From Eutypella sp. D-1 (taxonomy: Eukaryota; Ascomycota; Sordariomycetes; Xylariales; Diatrypaceae), in assembly GCA_023313575.1 (NCBI GenBank), contig JAJTTP010000001.1, positions 5,890,001-5,954,000 of the forward strand: DNA of 64,000 bases, written 5' to 3'. The stretch's first letter is position 1. The number at the start of each line of letters is the position of its first letter. A program made the position numbers and the translations under genes. This document shows positions 49,521 through 58,470 of the stretch, one piece after another. The notes under the pieces were generated by a model, which worked only from the letters and a program-made list of their open reading frames with translations, did no database searches and was not told the origin of the DNA.

Positions 49521-50627
49521 AGCGGATGGAGAAACTTCAGACTTATTATCCAGCGAGAGAAGCTTGTACCTTTCACTATATACAACTTTACAAATAGAAC
49601 GACGCGCTCTATCCGATAGAAAACCAGGTCTTAGTACAAATGTTATGTGGACCTCCCTGCGCCAGAAGTAGTAAAAATGGTGTTATGTAATTGGCGAAAT
49701 GTCTGTCTTGGCGTGCCTGAGGCCTTCTAAATGAGTTATAACTTTTCCGTATATCCCTAATCATTTACCTGATTATTCGAATCTCAAGGTTAATAGGTCC
49801 TGCCATAGTGCAGCAGGTAGGCAATAGAATCAGTGATGTTTGATTTGAGATTCGTCCGGTTTCTTGCCGACACCTTATAGCCCAGGTGCTCCTGTTATAG
49901 GTGCCTACCTACTTAGGTAGGTTGTAAAATAGGCCCTGCCTAGTATGTATAGGGCCCATTTTTAGACAGAGCTAGTGTAGTGTAAAGGGTACCGACTGTA
50001 CTACCGTAACGGCGCCCCACCTAATGGGGCCGTTGTGTCGGGGTCAATTGAGCCTCACTTGGTGGGGCTATTATAGGGGGAAGATCGAATATAGTAAGAT
50101 AGGGCGATTCCTACCCTATCTGTCGCCTCGATCTTCCGAACGCGATAAATGGGCTTGCTACGGATGTATCCTTAGGAGTAAGGGGAGGCTTGCCCCAGTG
50201 ATACGTACAAGGGACGGGAATATATGGTCTATGGACACCTAACTATACACTTGATATACTAAGCTGTAAATATCTACCTTCCATAATCATTCGCCAAAAA
50301 GCCTCTAGCATGAGGATACGAGGGGCTACGGATATAAATAGTATGAGACACATAACTAACACCTTTTAGGTAAGGGGGTCCAGGAATCGAGACATCATTG
50401 AGCTGGTGTAAAGTATGGCATTGATAGCCTCCTTTCGTACGTAAGGCTATGGAGAGAGCTATCTATCTTGTTGAAGAGTTCGCGGTATGGCTTGCCGTGA
50501 GTAATCTTTACCCTGTCAGAGCGGACATGATCATGTATGCCTCCTCGACTTCTTGCTCAGTTCTTTGGTAGCTGCCAGCGGGATGAGTCCTGTTTCGGTC
50601 AGTCCTCTCTGTCTATCTGCAGAGTAT
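49521..50627. other. intergenic with a triple-hairpin element
   Basis: There is no gene. It includes TACCTA/TAGGTA palindromes near 49900 and three consecutive hairpins at 50009-50137 (listed separately). Confidence 0.45.
50009..50137. repeat. three consecutive hairpins, the last nested
   Basis: Hairpin 1 pairs AACGGCGCCCCA with TGGGGCCGTT (one G bulge, 5-nt loop). Hairpin 2 pairs AGCCTCAC with GTGGGGCT around TTG. Hairpin 3 is nested: GGAAGATCGA (50079-50088) with TCGATCTTCC (50128-50137), and inside it AGATAGGG (50097-50104) with CCCTATCT (50114-50121). Both outer and inner arms of hairpin 3 are perfect. It could be a structured RNA, a cruciform or the end of a transposable element. Confidence 0.6.
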
Positions 50628-51104
50628 TCAATCAGATCCACGTACAAAGTAGCCCTGTTGGCGTAGGAGCTTCTCCTCTTCCTCATCGGTGAAGGTATTG
50701 TCCTTGACCCATTTATTATGCAGCTCGGTGTTGAAGTCCGGAGGCGCCATGCCCTGCAAGCGCCATAGATCGCGCGGTGTCTCGTAAACATTCGACTCCC
50801 ATCGGATGCCCTTGGGCTTCAGAACGGGTCGGACGACGTCATCAAGGGCCTTCAGGAACTGTTCGCCTTCGTCCTTGTTCCGGACGTTGGCTGCAGCGTG
50901 GTAGATGGAAATGGTTGTGGATGGATGGCCAGGAATCTCGCCACCGGACCAGAAGTCGTCTGCTCCCAACTCGATGAATTGCACGTGTGCGTAGAAAGCG
51001 GGCAGTCCATATGCCACGTAGATCTTCGCCATGCCCTTCGCCAGCTTCTCCTTGTCTTCCTTGGTGAAGGCACCCTTGGTGTGAGCGAACTGCCACTTAG
51101 GCAT
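50628..51104 (-). CDS. tautomerase-superfamily protein (putative oxidoreductase / cis-CaaD-like)
   Basis: A single-exon protein of 158 residues beginning MPKWQF. After removal of Met the N-terminal Pro would be the catalytic base, as in 4-oxalocrotonate tautomerase and cis-CaaD relatives. Other visible landmarks are KEDKEKLAKGMAKIYVAYGL, AHVQFIELGADDFW, and the long C-terminal part with RWESNVYE and FNTELHNKWVKDNTF, typical of the fungal tautomerase_3 group. Related enzymes tautomerise or hydrolyse small unsaturated acids; the substrate here is unknown. It diverges from the hydrolase gene at 51995 with 890 bp between them, so the two may share control. Confidence 0.82.
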   Translation of the reverse strand: MPKWQFAHTKGAFTKEDKEKLAKGMAKIYVAYGLPAFYAHVQFIELGADDFWSGGEIPGHPSTTISIYHAAANVRNKDEGEQFLKALDDVVRPVLKPKGIRWESNVYETPRDLWRLQGMAPPDFNTELHNKWVKDNTFTDEEEEKLLRQQGYFVRGSD

Positions 51105-51994
51105 GATGGATGACTATGTCTGGAGTCTCGTGATGGAACTGAAAGATATGATTGAAAGGTGTGGAATGAATGATATTGACGAAAATGTGGTCGTTAATGC
51201 AGTGGCCTTCGTCCTTTATATACATAATATTTTGACGCTTGGACAGATTGACTTGGTCGTATTTTTTCTTATGTTAGTCTGCAATTGGCCTAGGAGCGAT
51301 GGAACCACCACGATCTGAAAACCCTTGGAAGTTGTCAATCATCTCTTGTAGGAAGCGTATAATATTTGCTCCTAGAAAGCATGTGATCTACAGATTCTCT
51401 ACATGGTTATCTCCCTTGTAGCTTTGTGAGGTTTGTGCGAACTTGAAGATCCCGGGTCATCTGGCATTGGTATTACGCGTTCGACGTTACATTTCGCCTG
51501 TGCTACCCTAGTGCGTGCAGTCATAATTTTTAAAGCATAAGGCGTAGGGCGTGTGGTACGTATGGGTCCATACGATTTACCAGCACTATAACTGCCTGAA
51601 GTCGATCACAGTCATTCATGCCTCGGCTCAGTGTTTGGATTAGTATACACCAGTCGGCTTGACCGGCCGCGCCCTTGTTCGGCTCTGTCCGGCCTCCTTG
51701 TCTAATTCGTTGGCGGGTGCATACGTCCGTAGATAGTAAACGACTAACGGGATAGCATCAGATCTGGTTTAGGGGGGATAACGTCGGGACGTCTTCGATA
51801 TACTCAAGTTTGAGTATTATACTTTCACATGGGCCTAGGGGTATGTTGTATGGCGAAATGGGACGCCGTGCCTCGGCAACGGTGATGTATTTGAATAAGG
51901 ATGATGTTGAAACATATTTCTGACTGGTTTGATTCCTGTTCATCGCTCTGAAATCTTTATTCGAGACATCTATCTTCCACATATTATCATCACA
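51105..51994. other. divergent intergenic region (tautomerase / hydrolase)
   Basis: An 890-bp promoter region shared by two divergent genes. No further gene seen. Confidence 0.45.
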
Positions 51995-52864
51995 ATGTCC
52001 AACTTACGGTGTGCCGTCTACGTTGCTCCCCCGATTCCAGTCGCGGATCGACCCGGAGTGGTTTGGTCTCCAATCTCATGCACCCTCGTGTACTCAGAGC
52101 AGGAAGCAGTCCTCGTTGACACTCCTCTTACTATTCAGCAGACTGAAGCACTCATTTCCTGGATTGAAGGGATTGCCCCTGGGCGTAGATTACGCTATAT
52201 CTACATCACACATGGGCATGGGGATCACTTCTTCGGCATTCCCCTCCTCCTGAAGCGCTTTCCAGATGCAATTCCTCTTGCGACTCTTGCCACGCTCTCG
52301 CACATGGAGCAACAGGTCGAAGAAGATACGTTCAACAAGCTGTGGGAAGTCCGCTTCCCCGGACAAATCTACAAGCCTTTTACGCTCGCGAAGGCTATTC
52401 CAGAGGATTGGAACCTCCAGTTCAAGCTAGAGGACGGCTCGGTCTTCCAAGCCATTCATTGTGGCCATACTGACACGTACGACTCCACCATCTTATGGGT
52501 ACCAGACCTGCGGCTTGCTATATGCGGAGATGTCGTGTATGGCCAAGTCCATCAAATGTTGATGGAAGCCAACACCAGAGAAAAGAGGGAAGAATGGATC
52601 AGAGCCGTTGAGAAGGTGGAGGCATTGAATCCTGTATACGTCGTTCCTGGTCATAAACAGGCGGAAGAGATCGATGGTGTCTGGCATCTTGCATCTACTA
52701 AAAAGTACATTCAAGATTTCGGGAAGATTCTCAAGACTGATCCCCAAACGGAGAAGGAGCTATTCTCCAGGATGATGGAGCTCTACCCAGACCGGCTTAA
52801 CCCAGCCGCTTTGAAACTGGGTACAATGGCGGCCTTCATGGTCCCAAAGACTGCTCGTATCTGA
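51995..52864 (+). CDS. metallo-beta-lactamase-fold hydrolase
   Basis: A single-exon protein of 289 residues. I start at the ATG at 51995 (context ACAATG); the frame is open upstream but reads as a leader without a domain. It contains THGHGDHFFG, the H-x-H-x-D-H metal motif, a later metal His in HCGHTDTYDS, the bridging Asp in ICGDVVYG, and the last His in VVPGHK, in the right order and spacing for a two-zinc hydrolase. The family includes lactonases, glyoxalase II and arylsulfatases; substrate is not readable. It has no signal peptide, so it is cytosolic. Its neighbours (tautomerase, broken dehydrogenase and transporter) suggest breakdown of a small organic compound. Confidence 0.86.
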   Translation: MSNLRCAVYVAPPIPVADRPGVVWSPISCTLVYSEQEAVLVDTPLTIQQTEALISWIEGIAPGRRLRYIYITHGHGDHFFGIPLLLKRFPDAIPLATLATLSHMEQQVEEDTFNKLWEVRFPGQIYKPFTLAKAIPEDWNLQFKLEDGSVFQAIHCGHTDTYDSTILWVPDLRLAICGDVVYGQVHQMLMEANTREKREEWIRAVEKVEALNPVYVVPGHKQAEEIDGVWHLASTKKYIQDFGKILKTDPQTEKELFSRMMELYPDRLNPAALKLGTMAAFMVPKTARI

Positions 52865-53494
52865 TTTCCCTTTTTTTCCTTTTCTTCTTTTACTCTTTCG
52901 AGAAGGTGTGTAGGTGTGTGCCTGTGTGTGCCCGGAGGGGGGGGGGGGCAAAGGGCATGTCCATAGTCCAGTCTTAGCTTAGAGAAAATGGGATACTTCA
53001 TCATCTCACCTCACTACGTTTCCTTTCAACAATCTAAGTGATACATAACTCATCTGGGCCTCCGTCAATACTATCACTTAATTCTCCCATAGGTTAACTG
53101 TATCTCATATTTTCCAACGTTTCGTTCCTCGGCATTTGAGACTCGCATTGGTCCACCTAGCATGGTTTATGTGGGACTTATATATACTGATTACTGATCA
53201 CGGACATTTGACCAAATGGGTAAAGAGAATAGGGCTGCTGCGTAGCTTGGCAATATTTAGAGGCTGTGATGATCTGCTGGTTTCCATAGCGATCCCAAAG
53301 CCAATACAGGCTTAAGCGCTATATTGTAGGTCGAACTGCTGAAGCTTGTGCAGAAGGTGGGCGAGTGCGCAGTACGATTCGCTCGATGCATCGGTTGAAG
53401 GCACTCTCAAGGAATATCATCATACGATACCTATCTAGAAGTCGTCAAGATCACTAGTCTATCGGCATCATAACATCAAATCTTTGATGCGTAT
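52865..53494. other. intergenic
   Basis: 3' flank of the hydrolase; a run of 12 G at 52937-52948. No gene seen. Confidence 0.45.
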
Positions 53495-53844
53495 TCAAGC
53501 CGAGGCACAATGCCCCCCGTCAACTTGTGAATCCGACCCTGTCATGAATCGGCTCCGCTCGACTAACAGGAATATGACCGGGGCCTTGAAGTCATCCAGC
53601 AGACCCGACCGTTCCAGGAGAGCGCCTGCCACCCAGACATTCTCGACTCCGGGCTCGGCCCCCGAAAGCACATTTCGTTATGGCTATTCTTATGTACGTC
53701 AAACGCGTGAGGCCGTGGCGATCTCGGTGCCCACCTAAGTATGTTGGAGATGAGGACGATGCTATCCCTGACGTGGCGCCCGACCATGATGTTGACCGCA
53801 TACTTGGTCGTTACGAACGAGCCTGTCACGTTGACGCGCAGCAT
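53495..53844 (-). pseudogene. relic of a short-chain dehydrogenase/reductase
   Basis: The minus strand first reads MLRVNVTGSFVTTKYAV and SIVLISNI, the SDR helix E to strand 5 region. It then loses the frame and resumes in another frame with PGVENVWVAGALLERSGLLD, DDFKAPVIFLLVERSRFMTG and SDSQVDGGHCASA before TGA. The latter is the classic SDR C-terminus (KAPVIFLL..RS.FMTG....DGGHCA). The Rossmann Gly motif and the catalytic Y-x3-K segment are absent, so roughly two thirds of the gene is deleted and it cannot be active. Strong residual similarity suggests a fairly recent loss. Confidence 0.72.
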
Positions 53845-54958
53845 GTATTCTCCCAGCAGTCCGTTTTTACCCTGTGTCTATTTTTGGGTCGCTGCTTTCG
53901 CTCTGTAGTAACGACGGGCCTCTCCCTCACTTTAACGAGCTTTGGGGCTTTATATAATACATTTCACCCCGCGGTGATATTCATTACGAATTCGGTTATG
54001 GCCCGAATGCCACGAGTGGTTCATGAACGGGATGTACCTTCACGGCAGCATTCCTAGAGATGAACACACCAAATTACGGAAAAATCAATGCATCTATTCA
54101 AGGTTTAGTGTGAGTAATCATACGCATGCCACAGTGTAGTGGTAACTACATGGAAGGGAATCATAGTCATCGCCTGAATCGCTGCCCTTCAATTGTTCTG
54201 CGGTTACTCACTACGGTTCGGCTCCTCTGAACGTAATATGTCTACTGTGGTCATCTATGAGATCGCGCGTGTTCTAACATCCGATTGAGTCGTTTCCAGA
54301 ACTAATATTGTGTCAAAATGTTGTCTCGCTGATGCCCGCAGCATTTTGCAGGACGACCCGCGCATCCTGTCGCGACTTGAGGATATTCAGCACGCGATCT
54401 GTGATGGGTACGGAATAGCATTTGGTATGGAATTCGCTCGGCGGGCTCTATCCACCAGACTGACGTTATGATAGTGGGATCAATACGACCGTCACAAGTC
54501 GGTGAATTCAGTGAGCCAGAGCCTGTTGTTGTTGACGGCAGGAAGGATGGTTAAGATACAGGTGCCCGTGTAGTGGATGTAATGGCAATATAAGTGGGCC
54601 TAATAGGTCTTGACACGATCTGGGGGCGCTGAGCTACTCTGAGCACGCCCTTTCTGGCCCTCTTCAAGAACTCCAATTAGAAGTTTTTCTTTCTTGTCAG
54701 TTCCTGTCTTTCCAGAGGCGGTCGGTCGGTCGGACAATGTAAATCGGCCGGATTGGTAAAGAGTAAGAATCCTTACCCCCACACTTAGACACGAATATAA
54801 GTGAACGGAGACATTAAGTATGACCAAGCAAGAAACAGAAACAGGGCGGGATATATTAAGTAGCCCGTGTATTGGTTCTCTTATAAGGCAACGACGAAAA
54901 CTTATGAAGAGAATGGTAAACCGAACCACCTAGAGTAGCTTATTATTTGGTTTCAGAA
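53845..54958. other. intergenic, possible further relic
   Basis: No intact gene. On the minus strand, 54313-54440 encodes a coding-like tail (ITDRVLNILKSRQDARVVLQ, NAAGISETTF, stop) of unknown family that could be another gene fragment. Confidence 0.35.
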
Positions 54959-55812
54959 ATGTCTCTTCGTAATGCTATTATAGCTCTTGCCTTTTATGTA
55001 GGCGTCACCCTCAGCGAAAGGCCAGAGATCGCGCATTATGTGCGTGACAATAATGGCCAACGAATACTTGTGGCTAATCATTTGCTTAATGATGCAATTA
55101 TCCCCGAATCTCGTAGGGCCCCGACCCTACCAAATCCATAAAGAGTTTGAAGGTCAATGTATGCTGATGCGTTTACGGTCACAGAGGCAGAATGCGATCC
55201 ACGGAAACTTCAGCATCCGGACTTTTGCCGCAAAGGTGGCTGCTCATATGTGCCGTATAACGACCGAGGCAACATTCCCCTCGATGGAGGTACGCTAGTA
55301 TTATTGATTAATTCCTTGTTAGGTGATTTCACTGACGATTTCGTATAGAATGCCTGTGGTCAAAAGACTATAAAACCTGCTTCTGTGATACGACGAAGTT
55401 TCGACGGAGCACAAAAGTCGCGGAGAGAATGAAGAAACATGGGCACGTGCTGCATCTGGTGGACGAGAAACCAAAGAAAACGCACCGCAAACCACGTCCC
55501 GGGAATAGCGCAAATCCTTCCCAGTCTGATGTGTTTGGGTTCGATCAGTGGTTTAAAAAGGAGGTTCAACGTGCTCAAAAGAAATACGCATCGTCTGGGA
55601 AAGGTGAAGCTGCTGCGAATGCTTATATACAGAACCTCCAGGAGTGGGCCGACGATGCGCGAACACACATTGAAGAGTCCGAAGGCAGATATGAGGATCA
55701 GTCTGGAAGTTATCCTGTTGAGGGACGAGTATACGATGTTGCCGAGGGCAGAAGGGGGATTACTATAAACGGCCATTACTATGAATGGGAAACCCCTCCC
55801 CCTAGATATTAG
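54959..55812 (+). CDS. cysteine-containing secreted protein, candidate effector, copy B
   Basis: Proposed exons 54959-55112, 55185-55289 and 55349-55812 give 240 residues. The signal peptide is IIALAFYVGVTLS. The core reads C-x10-C-x4-C-S-Y-V-P-Y, then an intron in phase 1 directly before E-C-x8-C-x-C-D-T, exactly as in the gene at 47810. The tail differs: basic HRKPRPGNSANP, a helical FDQWFKKEVQRAQKKYAS, and a C-terminal GHYYEWE. The first intron (72 nt, GTAGGG donor, GCTGAT branch, GGTCACAG acceptor) is my inference. Without it two in-frame stops (TAA at 55139, TGA at 55148) interrupt the reading, and copy A has no intron there. If the intron is not used, this copy is a pseudogene. Confidence 0.6.
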
Positions 55813-58470
55813 CAAGGTTAGTATGTTGAGTAAAGACGCTTATATACAGGCGGAAAGAGCACCGGAATTTATTCCCCTTTAATGATGGCAATTATTCATC
55901 ATAGCTACTAAGCGCTAAGCTACGCCAAGTAAGTCTTGAACCGGCGAGGGAAGAGATTGGTAGAGAATATCTTGTTACCATCGTGCCCGTTCTGATACAT
56001 AGATAGATTGATCAGATCTGCTGCCAAGGCGGCTGTTTCCGGCCCCTTGCAAGGACCTAAAGACCAGAGTCAGAGGTTATGATGAAGAGCAGGCTGGCAA
56101 GTAGTCGTTGTTAAAAGCCTTGATGGCATCTGTGATGATATGAGTTATATATAGTACATAAGGTAAAGCCGTATAGATGAAGCTTCAGAGAGCCCAAGAG
56201 TTGAATAGCCCTCGACTTCTTTCAAGCATAAGGTAGGAGGTGTTGTTATTCAGCTTTGTTGTAAATGTGAAGCTAAACCGACATCGGCTATACTTCATTG
56301 CTTGTGTACTCGATGACAGACCCCTGTTAGCGTTATTATCCCTCTAAGTACCTAGGTATATTGATAATAAAGACTGAACCCCTCCTTTCTCCCCCTCTTC
56401 ACTTCCCCTCTCCTTCTTATCCTCTCTTCTTTATCCTTGAGATCTTTTTTCCTCTGTCCAGTCCCTTCATCTGCAAGTGAATTGCGAGCGACACGGCCAG
56501 GAAAAGTCACCTTGTCTGTTCCTTCAAATAGCCAGCATCATTCAGCACGCCGACTACCACTTGGGATACCCTACTTGTAGGGGTACATGCGCATCTACCC
56601 AGTATGTTAGGTTATGCCTTACGCGGTTTTTGTGCGCTCTACTCCCAATGTGACAACCGACAAGTCGATAAGCCGATAAGCGATAGACAGACAGACGATT
56701 GACCTACGATTAGAGACCCGCTTATCCAAGCTCGGGCCAAAGAGAATGGTAAGAACACACTAAAAGTCTAGGCCGGGGATGTACCGGCGCTAGTCCAGCC
56801 CTTATAAGGCCTAATAATTATAACCCTTATGCCTTCGGGCAATTGGTCAATTTGAAACGATACAGAGAAGATGTAAGTTACACTACCCCAAATTCTACCT
56901 GAAGGGTCTGCGTTCGAGTCCGAATACTAACAGCTGTTACAGTAGCATGGCCCCTGCACTAAGGATGACACGCTCAATCAAAGAGAAGCTACCAATTTTT
57001 TTGCCTGTTTTTTTTCTAATGCATCTGTAGATAACGTAGTTTCATTTGCATTGCATTCCATCGTAGATTATATTTTATCCAAATTTTTTTTCTGCTTTTC
57101 CGATTTTACATTTCACATTTCCCAATGCGATGCAGCAGCTACAGAAGCAGAAGCGCAGGGGAGACGAGACATACATGCTGAATAAATGAATCGCATAAAA
57201 CTGCACCAAACCTATCGCACCAAATCGCATTTACTCACCTGTTGCCGCTCACTAAGTTGTAGTAACAGAGCTAGATGGCTGCTAAAATGCGCTGTCCAGG
57301 CTGCCTACCTAGTAGGTTGGCTATCTAAATTGTCAGCTGTGCAAGGATTCCGGGTCCGGATTGTGGCGTGGAACGGCCGGAACTACGGCAATATCCGCCA
57401 CACTGGCATATTTCTCAGCGCTTTGATGGCATGCCGTACTTCCGTGTATATGGGGTACCACAGCCACTCGTTACTGAGAACCGCTGGAAAACCGCTAGAA
57501 AACACGCTGGAATCCATGCTGAAGGCTTTCCGGTCTGCGTCAGCATTCATGTAATTATGTAATTGTCTGCGACTCTTAATCAAAACAATCATAACCATAA
57601 CAACTACCAAGGCAAGTAAGGTGATTTAGAATCAAGTACTTGAGGTCATCTCTCTGACTTCCATTTTTCTTTCCAAGTACTAAGTAGCTGGGTTTTAATT
57701 TGGTTTGTTTTGACCTATTTCCTTTCGCTATCGTCTTCACCTTTACCTTCATCCTCCCATTGTTCTCCTCTGGTCTCTCTATCTCCTAGTCTACTCTGAG
57801 GTATTCTATGGTTCTAGAATAATTCGAACCAAGTACCACTCCGCCACCACTCTACTATAGTTAGTCAATTAGTTTAAGCTGCTAGCTACCTGAGTAGGTA
57901 GTCTTACACACTCAGCCACGTGACCGCAGGCCATTGATCACCTCCGGGCCAGGCCATCTTCTATCTTCTGATGGTCGGAGTCGCAGTCGCTCTCATCATT
58001 GTCAGCCGTCGGACGCTGATCTAGGTCGCCAGCCACCTTGGATTAAAAAGGCCATTCATCCATAAATGTTGTTGCCTTGGTAGGAAATCCCCTCTTGCTC
58101 AAAAATCGAGCTTGACCTTGGCATACGCCATCCCATTATTTATCAGACCTCCCCTCGCAACTTTTCAGCCTTTCGGAGCGCCAATTGACACATGGTCTTG
58201 GCGACCAGGGAAAAGTGTGGGATATTGCGGGATATAAGCAATTGCCTAGAAACCCAGAATCATCGCCGAGGCGCCAACCCGTCTCTTGTCTCCACCACGT
58301 CACACCAACCGTTGCTCACGCTGTCTGTCAGTTCGGATCCTCGGGATGCGACACAAGGAAGAGGGTTAGCTAAAAAGTTCCCACATAATTTCCCGACAAA
58401 GTATAATTGCCCCTGCGGTAGTAGCCGCTATTGAGTCCAACTGTCCGTGTTGGCGCGGACACCGGAAGTC
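55813..58470. other. intergenic, about 2.7 kb
   Basis: No gene is supportable. It is pyrimidine-rich near 56380-56470 and T-rich near 57000-57110. The last 300 bp are the promoter side of the C2-domain gene. A B-box-like word at 56911-56921 lacks a tRNA body. Confidence 0.4.

Noticed and set aside
56911..56921. Second B-box-like word, plus strand
   Set aside because: The T-stem has a central mismatch and no A-box lies upstream.
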